11,932 nt of DNA from JANXQE01 sp035651635 (lineage in GTDB: Bacteria > Verrucomicrobiota > Verrucomicrobiia > Limisphaerales > UBA8199). The stretch covers positions 1 to 11,932 of the forward strand of contig DASRFK010000159.1 of the NCBI GenBank assembly GCA_035651635.1, in the 5' to 3' direction. The notes beneath the pieces are model-generated. The model was not told the DNA's origin. It searched no databases and saw nothing but the letters and a program-made list of their open reading frames with translations. This document shows positions 1 through 7,789 of the stretch, piece after piece (within the stretch, counting starts at the first letter, position 1; the number at the start of each line of letters is the position of its first letter). Both the position numbers and the translations under genes were made by a program.

Positions 1-181
1 CGAAATGGGCGGCCTTGGCCTGGGTGACGGCGGCTTGATTAACCACCTTGTTCGCCAGCATCAAATCCACTACACCCACTCCGGCGGATTGGGCTTCGGT
101 GCGGAGTTCGGCAACCTTGTCGGGAGTTACATAGCCCAGATCTACCAGGATATCGATCAGATAGTCGTCTTTTTCAGCCAC
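1..181 (-). CDS. PilB/GspE-type ATPase, N-terminal fragment (runs off left edge)
   Basis: Reading leftward from a GTG at 181-179 gives 60 codons beginning MAEKDDYLIDILVDLGYVTP and open to the window edge. The pattern, a short helix with LIDILVDLGYVTPDKV, then a G-VVDLMLANKVV segment and a QAKAAHF stretch, matches the MshEN/T2SSE N-terminal domain. That domain precedes the hexameric ATPase core of type IV pilus (PilB) or type II secretion (GspE) motors, which act at the cytoplasmic face of the inner membrane. An in-frame TGA lies two codons upstream, so GTG is the only reasonable start; no clear Shine-Dalgarno is visible. The Walker motifs would lie outside the window, so PilB versus GspE cannot be decided. 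It is unrelated to the sugar genes and appears to have its own promoter just upstream. Confidence 0.75.
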   Translation of the reverse strand, partial: MAEKDDYLIDILVDLGYVTPDKVAELRTEAQSAGVGVVDLMLANKVVNQAAVTQAKAAHF

Positions 182-227
182 GATTCAGTAGGTCACTTAA
201 CACGTTTCTCGTGAAGAGCGATTAAGC

Positions 228-255
228 AGGGTACTGTTCGGAACAATATTGTCAA
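228..255 (-). promoter_or_regulatory. Candidate sigma70-like promoter for the PilB/GspE gene
   Basis: On the minus strand a perfect TTGACA (255-250) is followed after 16 bases by TACCCT (233-228), about 45 bases before the GTG start. The -35 is consensus and the -10 is poor (3 of 6). A perfect ten-base palindrome ACAATATTGT at 243-252 overlaps the -35 and could be an operator. The signal sits directly after the GH127 stop codon, which would let the ATPase gene be expressed independently of the hydrolase operon. Confidence 0.35.
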
Positions 256-265
256 TCTCCTGCCC

Positions 266-2695
266 TTATTCGACTTTCCATTCCTGGATGCCCGCCGACC
301 AGCCGGCTTGCAGAGTCACTTCCAGCCGCAGACCACGGGTCGTGACCGGCTGGAAGGCGACGCCGTTGAATTGGTCTTTGTTCACCGCATAGGAATCGGT
401 GGTCGCGACTGCTTTCCACTCCTCGCCTTCCTTGTAAAGCACGCGCCAGGAAGCGGGTACGCGACACTCGCCGGTGCCGGTATCATCGAACCAGTACACC
501 TCCGCCCGAGAAACCGTTGCGGGCTTGTCAAAGGCATACTCCACCCATTCCTGCGTGCCTTTGCGCGGCCACCAATGGAAGAAGGCGTTTTCATGGTCGT
601 TGGAAGAGCTCGGCTCGAACTGGTCGTTAATGGCGCTCGGGTTGGTGCCGTGCCCGGAAACGGTGACGCGACTGCGCGACGCCACCGTTGGGTGCGGAAT
701 AACGCGAACGCTCGAATCGGAATCGGCCAACCAAACGGCCATTTGCCCGGGGCCGCGATTGGCCCAGGCAAAATAAGGAATGGCCAGGAAATCCTGTTCG
801 GCATGGAGCAAATGTCCCTGGTCGTCCGTAGAAACGGACTGAGCCTTGCCCTTGATGACCTCGACGCCATTCAATAAGTCCCGGCGAAACTCAGCCGTCA
901 ACGGGGCCTCGTCCGGCAGCAGCAAGGCGCGCACTTTGACTTCGGGATTGTCGGGCCACTCGGCGCAATAGACTAATGGACCGCGCTGGAGCGCAACCCG
1001 GCCGCGGTCGGCAGCCACGTTGGAATTGGCTTTAATCCGCCGCACCGGCATGGGCAGATCCAATTCGACTGCGTCGCCTTTTTGCCAGGAGCGCTTAAGG
1101 CTGACGTAACCGTTAACGGGTTCAACATTCACCGGCTGGCCGTTGACCATCAGCTTGACTGGCTCGCGCGACTCATCGGCGAAATGGTAAAGGTCGCCCG
1201 GCACGGCCTGGCCCCGGGCCCATCCGGGAATCCGCAGCTTGAGGGTAAAGCGGGTCTTTTTTGCGGGGCTGACCGCCAGCCGGACGTTGCCTCCCCAGGG
1301 ATAGCGCGTGCCTTGAGTCAGCAGGAGCTTGGTTCCTTCGACGGTGAATTCAGCCGTGCTGCCCACGTAGAGATTCACAAATACCGAATCACCCTGCTGC
1401 GCGTAGACGTAGCCGGGCACGGACGCGAAAAAACGGGTCAGATTGCCCGGACAGCAGGCGACGCCAAACCACGGACTGCGCGAGTGCTGCCCGTTGGATT
1501 CGAGTGGATTGGGATAAAAGAAGCGCTTGCCATCGAGTGACACCCCGGAGAGCAACCCATTATAGAGGGTGCGCTCGAATATATCCATGTACTTCCCGTC
1601 GCCGTGCAGCAGAAACAGGCGTTGGTTCCAATAATCATTCGCCACAGCGGCGCACGTCTCGCAATAGGCGCTCATGTTCGGCAGGAAATAATCCGGCCCA
1701 AAGGCTTCACCGCCGCCCACCGCGCCAATGCCCCCGGTGATATACAGTTTCTTTGTCACGGCATTGTCCCAAATGGCGTCGATGGCCTGGAGATAGCGAG
1801 GATCGCCGGTGAGCGCTGCGATATCGGCCATGCCGCTATACAGGTAGCCGGCGCGAACCGCGTGGCCCACGGCCGTGCGTTGGTCCACCGGCTTGAGGTG
1901 GGACTGGTGATACTCGTCTCCCCCAGGCCCGCGCACATCGAGGAAAAACCTGGCCAGGTTCAAATAACGCTCGTCGCCCGTGACGCGGTACAGCCGGACC
2001 AGGCCCATCTCGACGATTTCGTGGCCGGGCCAGATGTGCAGCTTGTCCGGACCAAAAGTGTTGCAAAGGAGATTGGCTTCCTTGATCGCGATGTTCAGCA
2101 GATTGGTTTGGCCGGTGGCCTGGTAATGCGCGGCGGCGGCCTCAAAAAGATGGCCGGCATCATACAACTCGTGACTCTCGTCCGGATCCTTCAGCCAGCG
2201 CTGCGGTCCCGACCAATCATGCGGATGCTCCGGGTTAATCGTCCGGGCGGTGTACAGGTAACCGTCAGGTTCCTGGGCCAAACCAATCTTGGTGATGAGT
2301 TCGTCCAGATAATCTTGCAGCACCGGATCCGGGCTTGCCGCCAGCGCGTAGGAGGCGCCTTCCAGGACTTTGTACGGATCGGTGTCGTCAAACGGGTACG
2401 GCGGTGGCTTGCGATCGGTCAGTTCCTGCCCGCGCAGAGCCTTGGCCGCCCGATCGAAATTGTTCATCCGGCCCGACTTCTCGCATTGCTCGAAAGCAAA
2501 TGGAATCGTCACCTCCCGGTTCGTCTCGATGCGCGGCGCCCAAAAGATATCGTCGCAATGAACCTGGGTGAAAGGAACGGGCTTGATCGGGTAGTCGCGG
2601 GCGGGGGAAGCAGCGTACAGGCTGCTGCAACAGAGCAAAACGGGCAAAACCCACCCGACACGCAGAGTGCCGCACGATTCCATCTGGTGCATCAT
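266..2695 (-). CDS. Secreted GH127 beta-L-arabinofuranosidase with C-terminal discoidin-like module
   Basis: This 809-residue DUF1680 protein is predicted to hydrolyse beta-L-arabinofuranosides by a retaining mechanism with a zinc-bound cysteine nucleophile. The known metal/nucleophile set of the family is visible: YCETC (Glu346, Cys348) and VACCPGNLTR (Cys414, Cys415). The (alpha/alpha)6-barrel spans about residues 35-430, followed by beta-sandwich domains. The last ~130 residues (SGHGTNPSAINDQFEPS onward, ending GIQEWKVE) look like an F5/8 type C carbohydrate-binding module. The N-terminus has a signal peptide ending near SLYA-AS. The start overlaps the upstream gene's TGA as ATGA; ATGs at 2692 and 2683 are alternatives, and GGAAG just upstream fits either of the first two. 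The frame stays open further upstream, but that part only overlaps the preceding gene in another frame. Translation is probably coupled to the upstream paralogue. Confidence 0.9.
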   Translation of the reverse strand: MMHQMESCGTLRVGWVLPVLLCCSSLYAASPARDYPIKPVPFTQVHCDDIFWAPRIETNREVTIPFAFEQCEKSGRMNNFDRAAKALRGQELTDRKPPPYPFDDTDPYKVLEGASYALAASPDPVLQDYLDELITKIGLAQEPDGYLYTARTINPEHPHDWSGPQRWLKDPDESHELYDAGHLFEAAAAHYQATGQTNLLNIAIKEANLLCNTFGPDKLHIWPGHEIVEMGLVRLYRVTGDERYLNLARFFLDVRGPGGDEYHQSHLKPVDQRTAVGHAVRAGYLYSGMADIAALTGDPRYLQAIDAIWDNAVTKKLYITGGIGAVGGGEAFGPDYFLPNMSAYCETCAAVANDYWNQRLFLLHGDGKYMDIFERTLYNGLLSGVSLDGKRFFYPNPLESNGQHSRSPWFGVACCPGNLTRFFASVPGYVYAQQGDSVFVNLYVGSTAEFTVEGTKLLLTQGTRYPWGGNVRLAVSPAKKTRFTLKLRIPGWARGQAVPGDLYHFADESREPVKLMVNGQPVNVEPVNGYVSLKRSWQKGDAVELDLPMPVRRIKANSNVAADRGRVALQRGPLVYCAEWPDNPEVKVRALLLPDEAPLTAEFRRDLLNGVEVIKGKAQSVSTDDQGHLLHAEQDFLAIPYFAWANRGPGQMAVWLADSDSSVRVIPHPTVASRSRVTVSGHGTNPSAINDQFEPSSSNDHENAFFHWWPRKGTQEWVEYAFDKPATVSRAEVYWFDDTGTGECRVPASWRVLYKEGEEWKAVATTDSYAVNKDQFNGVAFQPVTTRGLRLEVTLQAGWSAGIQEWKVE

Positions 2696-5037
2696 TTGTC
2701 TTCCGTAGCCTTGAGGACACGCACGCTGCCAACGCTGCTCCCGCGGCGGCCTGGAGGAGCCTGGAACTTCACCGTGACCTTCTCCTTGCCGTTCAGCAAA
2801 TCCGGGGGCAGCACGTAACCATTTGTTCTCGGACCACGTCCACCGGCTCCCTCGGCCTCCTGGGTGAGCTGCCGATCGTCCACCAGCACCATTAACCCGC
2901 TCCCGCCGCGGCTGCCGCCCAGTTCGACTCTTAATTCCTGCGTCTTGCCGGGCAGCACTTTTACGTCCCATGAGAACCAGCCATTGGTGTCGATCACACG
3001 CCACGAGCGATCGTTGAACTCTCGGACGTCGGTGTGTTCGCCCGTGAAATGATGGTCGCGCTCGTTCTGTTCTTCGCCGGCTTGAACCAAATCGACGGTT
3101 CTGGCCTCGATGGCCTGCTGCTCGGCCAGTTGTTGTTTGAACTGCTCTTGGCGAACTGCCCACTGCTCGGGAGTAAACCGATCCCAGTACGTGACGTAGT
3201 GCTCATTATAGGCCTGATAAAATGGAGCCAAAGTGACGTTCCGGCCACCCTGCTCTCCGGGAACGCGAAAGACCGTTGCGGGTCCGGTAAACGTATTGGC
3301 TTTACCGGCCACCGGTTGGAGGCTCGCGAGCAACACCGGTTCCTCAGCGACAACGGCCGGAAAGGGCTTGCGCGGTTCGACTGGTGCGCAAAGCACCAAA
3401 GGGCCGTCCAGGAGAGCAAATCGGTTCGGATTATCGGCGAAACCTTCAGCGCGCAAAGAAAACGGCATCGAAACCTCGAGCCGGTCGCCCGTTTTCCAAC
3501 TGCGTTGAATAATGGCGTAACTGGCCGGTTGGCTGGGAGGCTGCTTCTGCCCGTTGACCTGGATCTCGAAGCCGTTGGTGGCCCAAAAGGGGTGCCGCAC
3601 CTGCAACGCCAGTTCGACGGGTTGGTCGCAGGTGAACCGCAGTTCGGTCCGGCTGGTTTCCGGGAAACTGGTCTCCTGTCGCAACTTCAAGCCTTTTTCC
3701 TTCCAGTTTAACTCCGACGCGATGAACAGGTTAATATAGAGATTTTTGTCGTCGTGAAAGTAGATGCTGTTGGCATGTTTGGCGTGGTTCTCGACGCCTG
3801 TGCCGGTGCAGCACCAGAAAGAGTCGTTGGGCGTGTTGTACTCGCGCTCCGAACCGGAGCGAAGCGGAACGTAATAGCACATCATCCCGGTGACCGGGTT
3901 TTGAGAAGCCAGAATGTGGTTCAAGAGCGCCCGCTCATAATAATCCCCATACTCGGCCCGCGGCTCCCAACAAAAAAGGTGCCGGGTGAGTTTGAGCATG
4001 TTGTAGGTGTTGCAGGTTTCGGTGGTGTTGCGGCCCAGCGCCTGCGAAAGATGCTCTTTGGCACTGAACATTTCTCCATCGCTATGACCGCCGATGACGT
4101 AAGAGCGTTCTTTGGTAACGGTGTTCCAGAAGAAAAGCGCGGCCGTTCTTAAGGCGGGATCACCCGTGAGTTCGTACTGGCGGGCATTGCCGATAAACTT
4201 CGGGATTTGCGTGTTGGCGTGCAGACCGGTGAGCTTGTCCTGCTCTTTTTCGGCGGGATCCAGCACCGCGTGGTCATTGAATCGGAGGGAGATCTTGAGG
4301 TATTTATCCTCGCCCGTCAGCGCATAAAGATTGGCCAGGCCCTCATTCATGCCGCCGTGCTCTGTGCCGAGCATGGCTTGCATCTGGGCATCCGTGAGCT
4401 TGGAATTACGGGCGATCACCCAGTCCCCAAATTTTTTTGCCAGGTCGAGCGCCTGGCGATTATCGCAGTACACATAGACGTCCTCGAGGCCGGCCAGGAT
4501 TTTGTGCAGGGTGTAATACGGCGCCCAAACGGGTGTTCGTGTTTCGACTCGCTCGATGAAAGACTCCGGGTATGCGCTCAGATAGCCGCTGCCTAACTTC
4601 GCCTGGCACTCGGCCAGACCGGCCACCACGGCCTCCGCCTTTTGCTTCAGACGCCCTTCGCCCGTGCTGGCGTACATCAGCGCGCACGCCGAAAGATAAT
4701 GCCCTACGAAATGACCGCGGAGCTCGCAGCCAGGGGCTTCCCAGCCGCCCAGCGGCTGGGCCGTCGAGGGCAGCCCGGCGTTCACCCGAAAATTGTGGAG
4801 CAGCCGGTCCACCTCCAGTGAGAGTAAATAGCGCTCGTCCAAATCCATCGCGTGGTGGAATGGCCCCGGCAAGAGCCGCACCTCATCCAGGCCGAAGGCA
4901 TAAGCCTTTATTGGCGCGACGGGCTTGACCTCGGTCTTGGAGTCGGGCGGAGTAAGGGTGTCAGCTCGCAGCGAAATCGGAATCAAAAAAACGATGTTCC
5001 ACCAGGCGCTGAACCGGAAGTGTTTGGCTGGGTTCAT
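2692..5037 (-). CDS. Secreted GH146-like (DUF1680) beta-L-arabinofuranosidase
   Basis: This 781-residue protein is the first gene of the hydrolase pair. The barrel domain (about residues 45-440) carries the clan's metal and nucleophile residues: NTTETCNTYN (Glu340, Cys342) and FWCCTGTGVENHAK (Cys409, Cys410). The TETCNTYNML and CCTGTG wording is closer to GH146 (BT0349 type) than to classical GH127. After it come a beta-sandwich, a segment ending NEHYVTYWDRF (about 613-620) as in DUF4986, and a C-terminal domain (about 660-778, HHFTGEHTDVREFNDRSWR) like DUF6805. This is the standard GH146 layout. Residues 1-25 form a probable signal peptide (IVFLIPISLRA), so it acts outside the cytoplasm. Its stop overlaps the start of the GH127 gene, so both are surely made from one transcript. 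GH127 versus GH146 assignment needs a profile search. Confidence 0.88.
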   Translation of the reverse strand: MNPAKHFRFSAWWNIVFLIPISLRADTLTPPDSKTEVKPVAPIKAYAFGLDEVRLLPGPFHHAMDLDERYLLSLEVDRLLHNFRVNAGLPSTAQPLGGWEAPGCELRGHFVGHYLSACALMYASTGEGRLKQKAEAVVAGLAECQAKLGSGYLSAYPESFIERVETRTPVWAPYYTLHKILAGLEDVYVYCDNRQALDLAKKFGDWVIARNSKLTDAQMQAMLGTEHGGMNEGLANLYALTGEDKYLKISLRFNDHAVLDPAEKEQDKLTGLHANTQIPKFIGNARQYELTGDPALRTAALFFWNTVTKERSYVIGGHSDGEMFSAKEHLSQALGRNTTETCNTYNMLKLTRHLFCWEPRAEYGDYYERALLNHILASQNPVTGMMCYYVPLRSGSEREYNTPNDSFWCCTGTGVENHAKHANSIYFHDDKNLYINLFIASELNWKEKGLKLRQETSFPETSRTELRFTCDQPVELALQVRHPFWATNGFEIQVNGQKQPPSQPASYAIIQRSWKTGDRLEVSMPFSLRAEGFADNPNRFALLDGPLVLCAPVEPRKPFPAVVAEEPVLLASLQPVAGKANTFTGPATVFRVPGEQGGRNVTLAPFYQAYNEHYVTYWDRFTPEQWAVRQEQFKQQLAEQQAIEARTVDLVQAGEEQNERDHHFTGEHTDVREFNDRSWRVIDTNGWFSWDVKVLPGKTQELRVELGGSRGGSGLMVLVDDRQLTQEAEGAGGRGPRTNGYVLPPDLLNGKEKVTVKFQAPPGRRGSSVGSVRVLKATEDK

Positions 5038-5076
5038 GGCCCCCAGAGAATAGAAGGTTCCTGAGAAAAAGTCTTT

Positions 5077-5121
5077 AAAAAACCAGCCCTATCGCTATCG
5101 GGGCGCGATTTTCAGGCTGGT
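5077..5121 (-). terminator. Intrinsic terminator of the membrane CxxC-protein gene
   Basis: On the minus strand ACCAGCC (5121-5115) pairs with GGCTGGT (5088-5082) and is followed at once by six T (5082-5077). An inner stem of ATCGC (5109-5105) with GCGAT (5095-5091) extends the hairpin. The ascending arm begins at the last codons of the upstream gene, so the hairpin overlaps its stop. It separates that gene from the hydrolase operon, whose ATG lies only 40 bases further on; the operon therefore needs its own promoter or read-through. Confidence 0.7.
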
Positions 5122-5579
5122 ATTTGCGGCGGAGCCGGCTCAGCACCAGCTACCGGTACTTGTTTCGCCTCGTTTTCGGCCCGGTAGAAACGGCGGGTGT
5201 CTTCCTCCAAACGCTTCAAACATTCAGGGCAAACGCCGTGAGTGGTTCCGATGTGGAAATCTTCGGCGAAATACTCCTCGAGGCGCATCCACCGTTTGCC
5301 GTGGCCAACCTTGCGGCACCACGCGCAGACACGGAGCATCCCTTCGAGATAATGCAGCCGCGCTACCAGCCGCCGGGTTAATGAATGTACAAACGCCCAG
5401 ATCAACAGGATCAAGACAGTTTCCATGGCGCTATCGCGCCATTTGGAGGCGTGCAACTCACCTCCGACCAGCAAATGAGGCAAGTCGACGATTTTGTTAA
5501 TCCAGGAAAGAACCAGAATGAGGCCGAATCCGAAACACTCGTACCAGAGGACTCGCGCCCCGCTTTTTTGAACGTGCAT
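5112..5579 (-). CDS. Two-TM membrane protein with CxxC...HGVCPEC mini-domain
   Basis: The 155-residue protein has two hydrophobic segments (about 12-34 and 52-68), a short helical linker (LVARLHYLEGML) and then RVCAWCRKVGHGKRWMRLEEYF...THGVCPECLKRL. The four cysteines (85, 88, 117, 120) form a CxxC-28-CxxC pattern suitable for zinc. The same block (CxxCKKIRDD..GxW..LExY....SHGxCPxC) is familiar at the C-termini of PAS-containing and other bacterial signalling proteins, where it follows a coiled coil. A sensory or regulatory role is therefore an inference; no kinase or receiver domain is present. The tail is proline/alanine-rich. The gene is preceded by about 200 bases of non-coding sequence and followed by a strong terminator, so it is probably monocistronic. 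A related but shorter cysteine block occurs in the small gene at 7375-7599. Confidence 0.75.
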   Translation of the reverse strand: MHVQKSGARVLWYECFGFGLILVLSWINKIVDLPHLLVGGELHASKWRDSAMETVLILLIWAFVHSLTRRLVARLHYLEGMLRVCAWCRKVGHGKRWMRLEEYFAEDFHIGTTHGVCPECLKRLEEDTRRFYRAENEAKQVPVAGAEPAPPQIPA

Positions 5580-5778
5580 GACCAGACAACTTCACGAGGG
5601 CGTCGGTCGCGTGCTCCGGTGCACCTCTTGAACCGAATATCAGCCTGAAGTTGGGTGACTGCAAGGGCGGTAACAAAAGTATAAGCTACACGTAAATTGC
5701 TCGAACAAAGGTTCATCAGCCAGAATGCAACCCCGCGGCTTTTCAACCTTTAGCCTGGAACTTGTAACTGTCTTCGAC

Positions 5779-7257
5779 TTAGGCCACTTCCCAACCCGAA
5801 CGGTAATTCTCCTTTAAAAACTTGTCGGCTTCGGGAGCGTTGGTGGCCTTCATGTTTTTCGCATCCCAATAGATTTTCTTTTTCGCCCTCAAAGCCACCA
5901 ACCCGAGCAGCCCGACTTCGGTGAGAGCGGCGCCGTATCCGAAGTTGGCGCTGGCCTGGGGACCGCCTTTGCAGGCGTCGAGCCAATCGCGATGGTGCCC
6001 TTTGGAAAGCGGCAGGGTGATTTTGGGACGCTTGTACTCGGCGTCTTTGGCTCCCGGCAGAAGGGTGGCGCGCCCGGCCCAACCGGCGCAAGTCAGCAGC
6101 CCTTTGTCGCCCACGAACAGAATGCCGTTTCCGTTTGCCCCGAGCTGGTCGTCTTCTTCAAGGCCTTCCGGGCGCGGCGGCATCAATCCCCCCTCATACC
6201 ACATGAATTTAACGGGGGGCATGTCGCCGTGCGCGCCGCTCCGCGGCCCGAAATGATAAGTGTACAGTCCGCCGACCGGGCCGATGTAGGAATCCACTCC
6301 GCCGGCGGCGGTGGCTTCGACGCTCAAAGGCTCGCGCAAATCGAGGGCCCAACAGGCGGGATCGAAATTGTGGCAAAAGAAGTCGCCAATGGGAGCAGTG
6401 CCGAAATCCCAAAAATCACGCCAGGTAACCGGGTTGTAGGCCGAACTGTACGGGCGGGTTTCGCGCGGCCCCAGCCATAAATCCCAGTTCACGCCTGATG
6501 GAATCGGCTCTTCCGGAGGTTTCCCGCTAAGAATTTTCTTATTCCAGCGCGAGGCAGCGGTCCAGGCATGCACCTCGCGCACGTCACCGATGGCGCCCGA
6601 CCAGATAATCTCGCAGGTCTGGCGGATGGAATCGCCGGAGTGCCCTTGATTGCCCAACTGCGTCGCCACACCGGTTTCCTTGGCCAGCGCCGAAATCTGG
6701 CGCGCTTCCCAGACGTTGTGAGTGAGAGGTTTCTCGCAGTACACGTGTTTGCCCTGGCGCATGGCCGTCGCGCAAACGTACGCGTGCAGATGATCCGGGG
6801 TCGCGCACAGAATGGCATCGATGCCTTTTTCCTTTTCGAGCATGACTCGAAAGTCCTCGTAATCCGACACGTGATAATTCGGAGTCTTCTCGGAAAAATG
6901 CTTTTCAATCTCTTCCTTAAGCGGCAGTCGCCCGGACATTGTATTGAAATAAAACGCATGCAAATCCTGGTGCTCGATGGGGTCGGCCAGGGCAATGATC
7001 TGGGCGTCCGCCTGATTGAACAAGTTGCGCACATTCACCTGCCCCTGGCCGCCACAACCAACAATGGCGATGTTAATCTTTTCGCTGGGGGCGACAAATT
7101 TCGGGCCGCCCAACACGTGGCGCGGCACCAGAGTGAACCCGGCCACAGTAGCAGCCGTAGCTGCGAGGAACTTGCGGCGATTCAACGGTGTTTTGACGGG
7201 GTCTGGGTTTTTCACACCTAAGTTCATAAAAAGGGGATGGAATATTGTTGCCGCCAT
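5779..7257 (-). CDS. Tat-exported Gfo/Idh/MocA family oxidoreductase
   Basis: This 492-residue protein is predicted to be an NAD(P)-dependent oxidoreductase acting on a sugar or cyclitol. A twin-arginine signal (NRRKFLAATAATVAGFTLVP, Arg27-Arg28) directs folded export. The Rossmann domain begins INIAIVGCGGQG (67-72 glycine motif), and the family lysine is in CEKPL (Lys176). The C-terminal alpha/beta domain has GDFFCHNFDPACWAL with His296 in the usual catalytic-histidine region. Such Tat-linked members are abundant in Verrucomicrobiota and Planctomycetota, and most are uncharacterised. The ATG at 7227 (MNLGVKNPDP) is an equally good or better start, since it shortens the pre-twin-arginine region; neither has a clear Shine-Dalgarno. 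It is flanked by two genes with related cysteine motifs and lies between arabinofuranosidase genes, but a role in arabinose oxidation is only a guess. Confidence 0.88.
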   Translation of the reverse strand: MAATIFHPLFMNLGVKNPDPVKTPLNRRKFLAATAATVAGFTLVPRHVLGGPKFVAPSEKINIAIVGCGGQGQVNVRNLFNQADAQIIALADPIEHQDLHAFYFNTMSGRLPLKEEIEKHFSEKTPNYHVSDYEDFRVMLEKEKGIDAILCATPDHLHAYVCATAMRQGKHVYCEKPLTHNVWEARQISALAKETGVATQLGNQGHSGDSIRQTCEIIWSGAIGDVREVHAWTAASRWNKKILSGKPPEEPIPSGVNWDLWLGPRETRPYSSAYNPVTWRDFWDFGTAPIGDFFCHNFDPACWALDLREPLSVEATAAGGVDSYIGPVGGLYTYHFGPRSGAHGDMPPVKFMWYEGGLMPPRPEGLEEDDQLGANGNGILFVGDKGLLTCAGWAGRATLLPGAKDAEYKRPKITLPLSKGHHRDWLDACKGGPQASANFGYGAALTEVGLLGLVALRAKKKIYWDAKNMKATNAPEADKFLKENYRSGWEVA

Positions 7258-7374
7258 AGGGGAGCAGGGAAGGCAAGTTCGTCAAGACCAAATATTTGCA
7301 CGGGATCCGCTTTCACGGAGTCTCGGCGGAACCAAAAGCAAATCCCAGGCGCCATCGGAAGCCGGGACTCCATT

Positions 7375-7599
7375 CTAAAGCGCCAGCAACCCTTCTCCTC
7401 GATCCGGATTACGACTGCGCCCGGAAACCGAACGACGACGACGAGCCGGAAGCAGCCCCTGCACTTCGAGCTTGAGCTTGCGCAAATGCCGCAGGCAGAT
7501 GCCATGAGAAATCGCTCCGAGAGCTCCGCCGCGTTCGCGCGGTTTGCACCACGCGCATACCGCGACGCTCAGGGAGAATTCTGTCTGGCAATCGGTCAT
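7375..7599 (-). CDS. Putative small protein with CAWC...SHGICLRH zinc-type motif
   Basis: From the ATG at 7599 this encodes 74 residues. The segment VAVCAWCKPRE...ISHGICLRHLRKLKLE has Cys15, Cys18, Cys35 and His38, a possible C2-C-H zinc site. It closely echoes the CAWCRK...THGVCPECLKRL block of the membrane protein at 5112-5579 but with only 16 residues between the pairs. Comparable short CAWC/SHGIC proteins occur in this phylum as far as I recall. The C-terminal third (PARRRRSVSGRSRNPDRGEG) is basic and low-complexity and may not be under selection. There is no good Shine-Dalgarno, and the gene ends 117 bases before the oxidoreductase start on the same strand. I regard it as a likely real but possibly decaying gene; the motif is the only evidence. 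Confidence 0.5.
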   Translation of the reverse strand: MTDCQTEFSLSVAVCAWCKPRERGGALGAISHGICLRHLRKLKLEVQGLLPARRRRSVSGRSRNPDRGEGLLAL

Positions 7600-7605
7600 T
7601 CGCAA

Positions 7606-7789
7606 AAACTCGCTGCGAGCTACACGTAGTTATGCGCGCATGTGCTGGTCTTAGCAACCAGGAAATGCCTCGAAACGTAACCCAAGCGTAACCGGCTGTC
7701 CGTTGATTTTAGCAAGCACCAAGCTCAAGGTGTCGGAGCTTGCGCGAGGCAAAGCATTCCGCGGCCAGGCGCGCGAAGCGACACTTTTT
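7606..7789. other. Divergent intergenic region without convincing genes
   Basis: This interval lies between the small minus-strand cysteine-motif gene and the first ATG of the plus-strand VDVGFGN gene. It should hold promoters for both, but I see no strong -35/-10 pair. It contains short palindromes (CTCGC-T-GCGAG at 7610-7620, CTACACGTAG at 7620-7629). An open frame runs through part of it in the plus direction from a TTG at 7703, without recognisable protein features. Confidence 0.4.

Noticed and set aside
5..214. 69-codon plus-strand open frame at the left edge
   Set aside because: The opposite strand encodes a recognisable PilB/GspE N-terminal domain from a GTG start.
1604..2818. 404-codon open frame on the plus strand
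   Set aside because: It is antisense to the GH127 and GH146-like genes, has no recognisable domain, and long antisense frames are common in GC-rich coding DNA.
2696..3163. N-terminal extension of the GH127 reading frame by about 156 codons
   Set aside because: It lies fully inside the upstream GH146-like gene in another frame, encodes an arginine-rich nonsense-like sequence, and the signal peptide begins only at about 2683-2695.
5660..5715. TTGTTC and TATACT as a promoter for the membrane CxxC gene
   Set aside because: The spacing is 19 bases and the -35 is weak; a Bacteroidota-type TTTG/TAnnTTTG reading also has the wrong spacing.
6568..7221. 217-codon plus-strand open frame
   Set aside because: It is antisense to the clearly coding Gfo/Idh/MocA gene and has no family features.
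7237..7629. 130-codon plus-strand frame across the 7.3-7.6 kb gap
   Set aside because: Low-complexity basic sequence without motifs; the minus strand there carries the CAWC...SHGIC motif, which is the better explanation.
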